Origin: Ceratopteris richardii
Lineage: Eukaryota > Streptophyta > Polypodiopsida > Polypodiales > Pteridaceae
Direction of reading: 5' to 3'
Assembly (NCBI GenBank): GCA_020310875.1
Contig: CM035422.1
Coordinates: 50,191,607-50,255,606, forward strand
Length of the DNA: 64,000 nucleotides
Shown here: one piece after another, positions 1-8,849 of the stretch
Layout: the number at the start of each line of letters is the position of its first letter
How positions within the stretch are numbered: position 1 is the first letter of the stretch
The notes under the pieces: generated by a model
Told to the model about the DNA's origin: nothing
What the model saw: only the letters and a program-made list of their open reading frames with translations
Databases searched by the model: none
Position numbers and translations under genes: made by a program

Positions 1-510
1 AAACTGTGTGGCAGAGGTTGGTTCCCGTGAGGTGTGGTGCTTGATTTCAGCATTATAATCCGCCATTAAGACACAAAAAGGAACATACAAGTCGTCGGAG
101 GTGCCGATCCACCTGTGATGTGAGAGGTTTCTAAAGTACTCGGATTTTATGATTACCTCTTCCAATCGTGACATGGATGCTATTTGAACTGCTACCCTCT
201 CATCATGGGTTGTGGCCACTTTCTCTAATCTCTGCATCCATTCAGGGGCCTCTATCTCAATGGTGTACATGCCCTCTGCTGTCTGCTTGCCTCCAGGTGC
301 TGGCATCGGAACGTACGGGTCCTCAAAAGTTTCCTCTACTTCGATTGGTACTAGGTCTTCAGGTTCTGGTTCTACCAAGGGGGAGGGTTGGCGTTCATAC
401 TCAAGCACTTTCTTTTGTAATTCTTCGAGTTGTGCTTTGAGCACTGCTACTTCGTCAGTTGTGTCAGTTGTGGTTGGGACTTCTTTGGGTGGTTCTGGTT
501 GAGCTGCCAA
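1..510 (-). pseudogene. G1 downstream coding-like sequence continuing ORF3 region
   Basis: The minus strand here keeps coding character: an acidic and glutamate-rich stretch, a proline-rich patch, and a segment containing the words EAPEWMQRLEKVA and SEYFRNLSHHRW. It lies directly downstream of the 873-residue ORF and probably belongs to the same extra-ORF region of G1. Function is unknown. It runs off the left edge. Confidence 0.5.
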
Positions 511-3132
511 TTACCTTAGTAGTTCGTCTCTTTCCTTTTCTAAGGCTGCATGGGCTTCGAGGAGATCAGCATGGGTTTCCAATATGATTTGCATATTGTC
601 CGAGGGAATGGCCTTAAACTTCTTCGGGTCAATTTCTTGTGGGGAACCTTCCATGGCTACTTCCAAGTTCTCTTCGTTTTGTGTCTGAAGCCGTCTATTT
701 TCTTCCAGGGCTGCAGACATATGCTTCCGTAATAGAGCCATGTTGCAGTGGAGCTTGAGGTTCTCTGTGATTTGGGAGTGTAGCAGATCATCCATTTGTT
801 GTCTTTCTTCTGCATCTGGCTGCGGTGGATTTGCCACTAATTGCTCATGTTGTTCTTGTAATGCACTAAACTGTTGTTGTAATTGTTTCTTCTCTTTCTC
901 TAAGTCAGTGAATCTTCCTTGTAATGCTTCATGACTCCTGAACAAACTTGTATGCTGAGCATCGAGGTGCTGATAGTGTTGTTGTAACTGAGACATGCAC
1001 TGATACATGTTATTAAATACATTATTAATGGGGGTGGATGCAGGAAGGGTGTTAAGTGCAGAGGGAAAGGGAGAGGGGAAGGGAAGTGTGAATGCGGTGC
1101 TGGAAAATGGTGAAGTGGGTGGTGGGGGAATGGGAGATTGTGGCCGTATGGGGGGAGGGAGAGGTGCAGTGGAGGGTGATATGTCCATCAAATCCACGGT
1201 GGACGCAGTAGTGGGAGTGATTGTGAATAGTGGAATTGTGGGTGCAGTGATTGTGGTGAAGGTGTACAGTGGTGTGTGCAGTTGTGAATATGAACTGCCC
1301 GGAAGTGTGAGAGGGAGAATGGGGATGTTAGTAGCTGCCGTTAGGATTACAGTGTTAGTGGAGGTGTTGAGAGGGTGTATGGGTTGATTGGCGGTTTGTG
1401 CTTCAGTCATGGCAGTTGACTCGGAGGCGGTAACGGTGGTTGTTACATTGGTAATGGGAGGTGAATGTGGTGGAGTGGGAGGCGGGGGTGGCAAGGGGGG
1501 TGATGGGGGTGCACTGGACACATGGGTCTGTTCAGTATCGTGCACAATGTGTGCTGTGCCGGTGGTCGTGGCTGTCCCTTGTGTTTCGGATACTAAGACA
1601 TTCATCTGTTTCCCTGCTCGTGGGGGACGTCTTCCGTATCTTCTTTCCGTTCTGCGTGATTGTGCCAGGGCAGTATGCACTGTCTCAGGTACTCCTAAAG
1701 CATCAGAGATCATATCCAGTGTGGCACGATATTGTTCGTCGACTCCTTCCTCCTCAAGGATTTGGTGCATGATAGCCTTTCCTGCTGCAAGGGATAACTT
1801 ATGTTGTTGTTGGACCCTGTTGATGGTATCGTAGAGCTTTTTCAACTCCTTTGTATATGCTGGGGCACCCTCTAGCTCCTGTATAACTTCTTGCTCATAG
1901 TCATGCGCCTCCTCATCAGAAAATCCTTCCTGTTCATCCTCTTGTTCTTCTTCTTCTTCATCCTCCACTTCCACCACTTCTGGTTGTCTTGGCTGGGGTT
2001 GTTCTATAGCCGTTTGTTGTCCACTACCCTGCTCTGCTTCGACTTCCGCATTAACAGCTTCAATGATTCTGGCAACTTCTTCATCCGTTAGATCTTCCAA
2101 AGTGAATCCGTGAGGAAATTCCAGATCAGTAGGTACTGGTGGAAACACAAGGTTAGGGCCATCTGTGCTGTGCCTGGGTAACCTGATAGTAAATGGTTGC
2201 ACTCGTCTGGGAAGCCTTGGAGTTGTTTCAGGTGTTAGGGTTGCACCGCGGGCTTGTGCACAAGGCATCTGGACGGCGCCTCTCATCTTCTTTGAGGGAG
2301 GCCCTGCGGCTGACAGTCTACGTTGAAACTCCTGTGCTCTGGTCCAAATGAGAGCCCTTTGCACCGGTACATCATATGCGAGACATCTATACACAATTCT
2401 GGTAAGCGCACAACATCCATACAGTACAGATTTTTGTTTCTTATACCACCTTTGATGAGCCAAATGGATCTGGTCGATAATCCAGTGGGGCATATTGATT
2501 GTCAAATCAAAGGCATCTGCTAAGTAGAGGCTAAACCAGATCTTTTTGGGAGGCATTGTGAACCTTTCCTGCGCGGGGAATGCGAAATGTTGCATGACCA
2601 TGCGTAAATGAATGGCGATCGTAGGTGTCATCGCGACCATGTCCTTTAATTTCGTCAAATTTCTGTTCTTCATATTGTCTGGAACCATAGTCTCTTTCTC
2701 CGTAGGAATGTGCATACCTTTCATGTCCAAAGCTTCCCTTACCAAGTTGATAGTTAATCTGAAGCGCTTGAGCTCATTGCCCCTTGTGAGAGATGGGAGG
2801 ACAAAGGAGCTGTATCCCTTTTTGTCTTTGCTCGGAGTAAGGATGCTAATCAGATACGAGCACCTTAGAAAATCCGGCTTTGGCAATTGGAATTTGAAAT
2901 ACTCGTAGAGTCCTGCCTTCTTCCATATGGGTTTCAATCCTTCATTATTCTGCAATCTTTCAAATTCCCTGGTAAAAAAGTGATACCTGCCCCAGCACCC
3001 ATTGAATTCTATCTCTGCCTCCCACATATAAGTGCCTTCACCTAGGGGTCCTGCCACATCACTGAAACCAATGAGAGTTTCTGCTGACTGGCATTGTGTG
3101 CCCCTGTGGAGGGTTCTGAACCGGTATGGCAT
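511..3132 (-). CDS. G1 extra ORF (ORF3) downstream of pol, 873 residues, unknown function
   Basis: The frame lies 3' of the integrase frame on the same strand, where most gypsy elements have no gene. Visible layout: a tryptophan- and aromatic-rich globular N-terminal part (roughly residues 1-290, with WGRYHFFTREFERL and WFSLYLADAFDL); a basic linker; a strongly acidic stretch near residues 390-425 (EVEDEEEEEQEDEQEGFSDE); a long proline/serine/threonine-rich region with PPSPPLPPPPPTPP near residues 540-560; and a heptad-like coiled coil from about residue 715 to the end (QLQQHYQHLDAQHTSLF, then LEKEKKQLQQQFSALQEQHEQL). I do not recognise a catalytic motif. Extra ORFs in this position are known in some Athila/Tat-group elements, where some were proposed to be envelope-like. 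No signal peptide or transmembrane segment is obvious here, so a structural or nucleic-acid-binding role is as likely. The family assignment is uncertain. Confidence 0.75.
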   Translation of the reverse strand: MPYRFRTLHRGTQCQSAETLIGFSDVAGPLGEGTYMWEAEIEFNGCWGRYHFFTREFERLQNNEGLKPIWKKAGLYEYFKFQLPKPDFLRCSYLISILTPSKDKKGYSSFVLPSLTRGNELKRFRLTINLVREALDMKGMHIPTEKETMVPDNMKNRNLTKLKDMVAMTPTIAIHLRMVMQHFAFPAQERFTMPPKKIWFSLYLADAFDLTINMPHWIIDQIHLAHQRWYKKQKSVLYGCCALTRIVYRCLAYDVPVQRALIWTRAQEFQRRLSAAGPPSKKMRGAVQMPCAQARGATLTPETTPRLPRRVQPFTIRLPRHSTDGPNLVFPPVPTDLEFPHGFTLEDLTDEEVARIIEAVNAEVEAEQGSGQQTAIEQPQPRQPEVVEVEDEEEEEQEDEQEGFSDEEAHDYEQEVIQELEGAPAYTKELKKLYDTINRVQQQHKLSLAAGKAIMHQILEEEGVDEQYRATLDMISDALGVPETVHTALAQSRRTERRYGRRPPRAGKQMNVLVSETQGTATTTGTAHIVHDTEQTHVSSAPPSPPLPPPPPTPPHSPPITNVTTTVTASESTAMTEAQTANQPIHPLNTSTNTVILTAATNIPILPLTLPGSSYSQLHTPLYTFTTITAPTIPLFTITPTTASTVDLMDISPSTAPLPPPIRPQSPIPPPPTSPFSSTAFTLPFPSPFPSALNTLPASTPINNVFNNMYQCMSQLQQHYQHLDAQHTSLFRSHEALQGRFTDLEKEKKQLQQQFSALQEQHEQLVANPPQPDAEERQQMDDLLHSQITENLKLHCNMALLRKHMSAALEENRRLQTQNEENLEVAMEGSPQEIDPKKFKAIPSDNMQIILETHADLLEAHAALEKERDELLR

Positions 3133-3761
3133 GTAATGCCCTCAATGCCGCTGGTCGTTCCTTTAATTCCTCCTCAACCGGAAGGCTTTCAATGTCCATA
3201 ACTTGGGGGCTGGTGCCTGCCTGGGAGCTAGTTCCTACCGTATCTGCCATGTTACTTCTTGCTTCCTGTCTCTGTGAGAATATAGAAACATGTGTTAACA
3301 TTGTACAGGACAAGAGAGAACCGTTGTTGTTCCCATTACAACATTAACATGAGGGTCGGGAGAGATTAATGGGTTAGTAAGTGCTCGGTGCGAGTGTGTG
3401 TGTGGTTAGGAGTTCGGTAGACCTAAGAGCTAAGTGGAACGATGTAGTGTGATAGTGATGTGGTTAGTAGGTTGTCATGGATTTACAAATGGGGTCCGGG
3501 GGTTTGTTACAAGTCTTAGGCTGCCAAATGCAGTGGATGGGATTTGCTCTTGGTTTCGTAGAGACTCTCGAGAGCTTTATAGGTGTGTCGGCTTGAAAAT
3601 GAGGCCTTTTAGGGACCCATTTACAAGTGATTATGTTCGTGCTCATGGGCCTTGGTGTGTTCCTGAGTGTTGAAAACGAGTGGATGCCGGCTGTGCGAGT
3701 GAATGGATCATGTTGTATAGGGTGTGGTCTTGGTGTAGCTATTTGAGCCCGCAAACAAGCC
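3133..3761 (-). other. G1 spacer between integrase frame and ORF3
   Basis: This 0.6-kb stretch separates the pol frame from ORF3. A short minus-strand frame at 3,059-3,313 (84 residues, with MDIESLPVEEELKERPAALR) overlaps the beginning of ORF3 and may be a leader ORF. The rest shows no domain I can name. Confidence 0.5.
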
Positions 3762-6422
3762 TTAGGCACCCAAATCTGTCTTGATTGTGGCTTCATTCAA
3801 GAAGTGAGTGCCTCTATCACTTACTAACTCTATAGGTAGCCCGTATCTTGTGAATACATTCTCAAACAAGAATTTAGCAGTTGTTTGAGCATCGTTCTTC
3901 GTTGTGGCTTTTAACTCTACCCACTTTGTTAGATAGTCTGTGGCAACAATGATATATTCCGCATGGGAACCCTTAGCTGGGGGATTAATAGGACCTACGA
4001 AGTCTATTCCCCACTTAGAGAATGCACGTCCACCCATCATAGGTTTCAGTGGCATCTCATCTTTACGTATAGGATACTGAGTTCTCTGGCAAACATCACA
4101 CCGTTTCACATAGGTATGTGCATCCATGTGAAGGGTCGGCCACCAGAAGCCCGCAAATAGTATTGCCTTGATCACCCGATCTGGTCCAAAGTGTCCTCCT
4201 GCTACACCTTGGTGAGCAGTTTCCAAGATCTTGAGATATTCACTTTCATGGACACATAGCCTCAGGTAACCATCTTTACCACGCTTATATAGATTATCAC
4301 CAATGAGTGAGTAATCTTGGGCTTCTTGTTCTAAACTCCTTTTCCTAGCTAAGGTCATATCCAGAGGGAAAGTTTTTATCCTCAAGAAGGAAACTAGTGG
4401 TTCACTCCAGTCTGGCACTATGGACACTTGATAAAGAGTGGCATGTTCCACAGGTGGTTTAGTGCAACAGAGTGGGCATTCCTTGCACAACTTTTGGACA
4501 TCAGCTTCCATAGTCGGCCAATGCACTCCGAGTCTCCGTAGTGTTTGTAGGGTTCGTTGCCTTGAATAGTGTTGCTCTAATGCACCTACATGTGCTAATT
4601 GCAACCATTTAGCGTACTCATCTTCTTCCACACAACAGGCCAAGATTCCTTGATCTATGTGCTTGTACATGCTTCCTGCCATGATGTGGTACTTTTGGGC
4701 TTTCACAACCTCTCTATTTTGTGTGTTTACTACTGGATGGTTAGGCCCGTATGTCAATACTGGCACTAGTGGCTTAGCCCACTGTGGCACCACTTCCAAA
4801 TTAAACAAGTAAGCATCAGGAAGGTCATCCGACACTCCTTGTGGGGCTTCTCCAGATGTGAGTCTAGAGAGATGGTCTGCTCTCAAGTGGGTCCTACCTT
4901 TCCTTACCACAACCTCGAAGTCATATTCCATTAGTAAGAGAAACCATCTTAATAATCTACCTGTATTACATGGCTTGTTCACAAGATATAACAGTGCCTG
5001 ATGGTCAGTAAAAAGTTTAAACTTATTTGCAAGCAAGTAATGTCTAAACTTTTTAACCGCATATACCATGCCTAATCCTTCTCTCTCTGTAGTGGTATAA
5101 TTTCGTTCAGCTGCATTCAATTGTCTACTAGCATAGGCAATTGGAAGATCCATATTACCTTCACCAGTAGGTTGCGCGAGTACACACCCAATAGCATAAT
5201 TGGATGCATCCACATGAACATGAAATGGCTTGTTCAAATCTGGTGTGGTCAAGATTGGTGCTGAACATAATCTTCGTTTAAGCTCCTGGAAGGAGTTCTC
5301 ACATTCATCAGTCCACTCAAAGTTAGTCAGAAGTCCGTACATGGGCTTTGCAATGACGGCATACATGTGAATGAACCGGCGGTAGTAACCACAATGCCCC
5401 ATGAAAGCTTGTACTTCCTTGACATTCTTTGGCTTAGGTAGTTCTGCGATGGCTCTCACTTTCTCTTCATCAGTGGATATGTCATTCTTTGACACTATGT
5501 GTCCTAGAATCTTGCCTTGCCTGACCATGAAAACGCACTTTTCTGGGTTCAAGCAGACTTGATATTCTCTACATTTGTCAAAGATTTGTCTGAGTTCAGG
5601 AATATGGGTTTGCCTAATGTTGGAATGGGCACAAAGATCATCAACATAGACTTCTAAGTTCTTCCTCAGGAACTCTTTAAATACATGGCACATCAGCCTC
5701 TGGAAGGTAGCTGGTGCATTGGTAAGCCCAAATGGCATTACTCTAAAGGAAAATATGCCCCATTCTGTGGCAAAAGCTGTCTTATGCTGATCCTCAAGAG
5801 CTATGGCTACTTGATTGTAGCCCGAAAATCCATCAAGGAAGTTGTACACTTCCTTGCCTGCTACTCTTTCTAAGAGATGTTCTGTGATGGGAAGCGGATA
5901 ATTATCTCGAATTGTGGCTGCATTAACCTTCTTCAAGTTAATGCATACACGTAATTTACCATTCTTTTTGGGCACCACAACAATGGGGGATACCCATTCA
6001 GTGTGCTCAATTTCATAGATAAATCCAGCTTCGACCAGTCTATCTATCTCCTCTTTGATCTTAGCAGCATAATTATCATTATATGTGTATGGCTTTTGCT
6101 TAGAAGGTTTGGCATCCGAGGTCATGGGGATAGTGTGTGAGCAGATGTCTGGATCAACACCCTTCAAATCCTTGTAACTCCAAGCGAATACATCTCTGTA
6201 TTCTCTTAGCAAGGCTATCAATTCTTGCTCTTCTTCTTCCGTCAGGTCATGGCCTATGTAAGTGCATCTCTCTTCTCCCTCTTCCATGGCTACCACTATT
6301 TTCTTGGTGGTCTCTTTGTTATCATAGGCCTCCTCTGATTGCGCCTCTCGTTTAGGCATTTTGATCATGACTCTCCTATCATCTATCTCATACTTCTTAA
6401 AATTTTCTGGGACCTGAAACAA
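3762..6422 (-). CDS. pol: G1 pol frame: reverse transcriptase, RNase H, integrase
   Basis: The frame has 886 residues. RT spans about residues 130-310, with SPIVVVPKKNGKLRVC, NFLDGFSGYNQV, MPFGLTNAPATFQR and the catalytic YVDD at 259-262. RNase H spans about 395-520, with acidic residues in HVHVDAS (D405), TEREGL (E448), FTDH (D473) and RADHLSR (D516). Two histidine/cysteine zinc-binding modules follow. The first has H611, H618 and cysteines 646-653; the second has H737, H744, C775 and C778. The integrase core starts at KWGIDFVGPI (D807), with the second aspartate in LVSDRGTHF (D869). RT-RH-INT order and the GFSGYNQ motif place it in Ty3/gypsy. The frame is long and little decayed, so the copy is not ancient. 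The duplicated zinc module is unusual. Confidence 0.92.
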   Translation of the reverse strand: MFQVPENFKKYEIDDRRVMIKMPKREAQSEEAYDNKETTKKIVVAMEEGEERCTYIGHDLTEEEEQELIALLREYRDVFAWSYKDLKGVDPDICSHTIPMTSDAKPSKQKPYTYNDNYAAKIKEEIDRLVEAGFIYEIEHTEWVSPIVVVPKKNGKLRVCINLKKVNAATIRDNYPLPITEHLLERVAGKEVYNFLDGFSGYNQVAIALEDQHKTAFATEWGIFSFRVMPFGLTNAPATFQRLMCHVFKEFLRKNLEVYVDDLCAHSNIRQTHIPELRQIFDKCREYQVCLNPEKCVFMVRQGKILGHIVSKNDISTDEEKVRAIAELPKPKNVKEVQAFMGHCGYYRRFIHMYAVIAKPMYGLLTNFEWTDECENSFQELKRRLCSAPILTTPDLNKPFHVHVDASNYAIGCVLAQPTGEGNMDLPIAYASRQLNAAERNYTTTEREGLGMVYAVKKFRHYLLANKFKLFTDHQALLYLVNKPCNTGRLLRWFLLLMEYDFEVVVRKGRTHLRADHLSRLTSGEAPQGVSDDLPDAYLFNLEVVPQWAKPLVPVLTYGPNHPVVNTQNREVVKAQKYHIMAGSMYKHIDQGILACCVEEDEYAKWLQLAHVGALEQHYSRQRTLQTLRRLGVHWPTMEADVQKLCKECPLCCTKPPVEHATLYQVSIVPDWSEPLVSFLRIKTFPLDMTLARKRSLEQEAQDYSLIGDNLYKRGKDGYLRLCVHESEYLKILETAHQGVAGGHFGPDRVIKAILFAGFWWPTLHMDAHTYVKRCDVCQRTQYPIRKDEMPLKPMMGGRAFSKWGIDFVGPINPPAKGSHAEYIIVATDYLTKWVELKATTKNDAQTTAKFLFENVFTRYGLPIELVSDRGTHFLNEATIKTDLGA

Positions 6423-6550
6423 AGATTCTTCCTCTTCTGGTGTGACTTCTCTCTTCTTTTTTTTTCTTTCCTTCTTCCTTCGAGGTCACATGTGTGGCTA
6501 GTCTTACATCACTTGTAAGCTCTCCATACCTCTCGGGTTGAAATTCTACT

Positions 6551-6763
6551 TCATGGAAAGTATTCTTCATCTGATGCAAAAGGTGGATCCATAATGATTG
6601 ACTCTAGATCGGAGTCGCTTGCATCTACAAATGCATCAGGGCTAGGTTCGCATTCTTCTAGAACTGCCTCTCCCATGATTGGCTCTATGGAGAAGACTGA
6701 AATGTCATAGCCATCTTCATCACAGTGAGGTGTCCATTGTTCTTCATTGATGGCTACATCCAT
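6551..6763 (-). CDS. G1 acidic linker between protease and RT
   Basis: This is a 70-residue acidic segment (ECEPSPDAFVDASDSDLESI) between the protease-bearing frame and the RT frame. A related acidic segment occurs in relic G6 near the right window edge (about 63,880-64,000), which supports a conserved spacer in this lineage. No enzymatic motif was seen. It is probably part of the polyprotein and not an independent gene. Confidence 0.45.
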   Translation of the reverse strand: MDVAINEEQWTPHCDEDGYDISVFSIEPIMGEAVLEECEPSPDAFVDASDSDLESIIMDPPFASDEEYFP

Positions 6764-6768
6764 TGTTG

Positions 6769-8682
6769 CTAGGATTTCTGCCCAGCCGTGGGGTTCAAAT
6801 TCTTCGTCAGGAAAGTTACAGGCGCATAGGCTGGGTCTTGAATTGATCTATGTGTTTCTTTTGCACCTATCTCTCTGGCTTCTTCTCTCTTCTCTTCTTC
6901 TACTGCTACTTTGCACATCCATACGTGGGTGTCTTCATGCATCCATGAGGATCCTGATCCTATGGAATGCACCGATTCCGTATCATCTTTGGCTCTATGG
7001 ATGGGGTTCCATTGGATAGGAGGGACATCTCTATGAGAGTAATCCTTGAGATTGACTTTGGTCGTAACACCTAAGTGCTGCAGGTACAAAGAATTGGTTC
7101 CCCAATCCTGTACCACTTGCAACTGTCGCATAAAGGGTCGTCCCAAGATCATTTCATAGGCATGGTTCTTGCTAAAATCACATATGGCAAAGGTATGCTC
7201 GAACTCGACACCACAGGTGGTGAGAGTTATTCCTTCTAGCAATCCTAAGGGCCTCTCAATATGACCATCGGCCATCTGCAATTTCATTCTCGTTGGCCTG
7301 AGTGCTGGCTTGCCCCAACGCTTCCATAGGGAAGTGGTGGCAATTGCAACTCCTGCACCTGAGTCCAAAATTGCCTTGGTGGTGTACTCCTGGTAGGTAA
7401 TGGGAAGATAGGTGTTCCCTTCTTCACCTTCACACATATCTCCTATCTTATCCAAGGGTATCTCTGGCACTTTCCTATGTGATCCTACCTGGGAATGAGG
7501 TTTCACTATTGCTGGTACTTGTTTGGCGACATGTTTCCATAATTCAGGTCTAACCTTGAGTAGCTCTTCTAACTTGAGATTGCACTGCACTTTAGTGTTT
7601 TTCACTACCTCTGTGTTCCTAGGTAAGACTGAGTCCTCATTTCGTACCATGACCGTGGGCGCTCTCATACATGTAGATTTAGCTTCCCATGGACCCATGA
7701 AGTGGGGTAATTCTTGTAAAGAGTTCGACTCAAAGTCTAGTCTTTCCTGAGAGTGGGTGCTCTCCTGCTCCTCATAAATGGATGGGATGTCTTGTGGGAA
7801 TTCATCGTGCGCATCATCCACAAGTTCAATGGGAGGAGGGACTTCACTTTCTTTAGCCCATTTGTCTTCTTGAATCTCTCGTAGGAATTCTGGTGTGAAT
7901 CGATTCATAGAAGAAGATGTGTTTGGCTCCGTAGAGTTAGGCACATAGGCTTCCTGGGCGGGTAGGCTCACTCTTTCACTTGCCTTGCCCTTGTGTTGTA
8001 TGGCGGGTTCCTTTTCCGATTGTGCAATTAGCTTCTCTATTCTTTCTAGTAGTCCATCAAAGTGCAACTGCGTCTTCGCTGAACTAGAGATGTTAAAGAG
8101 GCGACTGGCTTCAAACATGGTCTGAGCCAATTCCACCATCTTAGCACAAATCTTGGTTCGTTCTAGCTCTAGTTCTGCTCTAGGATAGCATTTTGCATGA
8201 TCAGTCACGTTTGGCCCTTCTTGGATTCTGGCCTGATATGCCTTAAGCATCATATTAAGGTGCTCGGGAGTGGGATCTGCTAGGACTGATCCTACTCTAG
8301 GGGTTGGTGGAATCGTATGAGGTGGGTTGGAAGGTGACGGTTCGGATGGATTTGGGAATGGTGGAGGTGGGGTAGTGTGAGAGGGAGTTTGAGATGTGAG
8401 CTCAGTTATCCTGGCCTTTGTTTCTCTGAGGCTTTCCTCGAGTTCACTCATCTTTTTTGCCCATTGTCTTTTCATTCTTTCACGACTATCTCTCCAAGCT
8501 CTAGTCCTCTTCTTTGTCGTGCTCTCTGTTTCACTAACTTCTGGGCTCTTTTCCTGGCCTACGCTTTGGTTCTGTTGCAAGGCTTGGGCTCTAGTGATTA
8601 CTTGTATTGGTGCAGTGGAAGTCACACTCCCTGTGGAGTCTACAACTAACCCAACAACGTTGATAGGAGTGATTTTTGGCAT
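6769..8682 (-). CDS. G1 frame with retroviral-type aspartic protease
   Basis: The frame has 637 residues. The N-terminal part has a basic heptad-like helix (residues about 50-95, with ERMKRQWAKKMSELEESL) and a proline-rich linker (TPPPPFPNPSEPSPSNPP). The C-terminal part has a pepsin-like aspartic protease. The active-site motif ILDSGAG lies near residue 440 (nt 7,347-7,375) and the conserved ILGRPFM lies further on. Such proteases cut the Gag-Pol polyprotein in the virus-like particle. The frame sits between gag and RT as expected for Ty3/gypsy. Confidence 0.85.
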   Translation of the reverse strand: MPKITPINVVGLVVDSTGSVTSTAPIQVITRAQALQQNQSVGQEKSPEVSETESTTKKRTRAWRDSRERMKRQWAKKMSELEESLRETKARITELTSQTPSHTTPPPPFPNPSEPSPSNPPHTIPPTPRVGSVLADPTPEHLNMMLKAYQARIQEGPNVTDHAKCYPRAELELERTKICAKMVELAQTMFEASRLFNISSSAKTQLHFDGLLERIEKLIAQSEKEPAIQHKGKASERVSLPAQEAYVPNSTEPNTSSSMNRFTPEFLREIQEDKWAKESEVPPPIELVDDAHDEFPQDIPSIYEEQESTHSQERLDFESNSLQELPHFMGPWEAKSTCMRAPTVMVRNEDSVLPRNTEVVKNTKVQCNLKLEELLKVRPELWKHVAKQVPAIVKPHSQVGSHRKVPEIPLDKIGDMCEGEEGNTYLPITYQEYTTKAILDSGAGVAIATTSLWKRWGKPALRPTRMKLQMADGHIERPLGLLEGITLTTCGVEFEHTFAICDFSKNHAYEMILGRPFMRQLQVVQDWGTNSLYLQHLGVTTKVNLKDYSHRDVPPIQWNPIHRAKDDTESVHSIGSGSSWMHEDTHVWMCKVAVEEEKREEAREIGAKETHRSIQDPAYAPVTFLTKNLNPTAGQKS

Positions 8683-8689
8683 ATTATTG

Positions 8690-8849
8690 GGGTTCTTTGG
8701 GAAATCTCGTAAGAGATGCTCCTTTCCACATTCTTGGCAAAAGCCCTAGATCGTCACTGACTGGGGTCGTGTAGGTGGAGGTAAGGGACAATCACGAATG
8801 AGGTGATCTCCCTGACATCTGTAGCATGGTCCTCTAGGGAATGGGGGTC
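8690..8849 (-). pseudogene. G1 zinc-knuckle-coding stretch between gag and protease frames
   Basis: The minus strand spells two CCHC-like knuckles: CYRCQGDHLIRDC (C-X2-C-X3-H-X4-C) near 8,795-8,835 and a degenerate CQECGKEHLLRDF near 8,705-8,745. With the knuckle in the gag frame this makes at least two nucleocapsid-type modules in this element. Confidence 0.6.

Noticed and set aside
1007-1834. Plus-strand open frames opposite G1 ORF3
   Set aside because: They are antisense shadows of the proline/serine/threonine-rich part of ORF3 and have Val/Gly-rich low-complexity composition.
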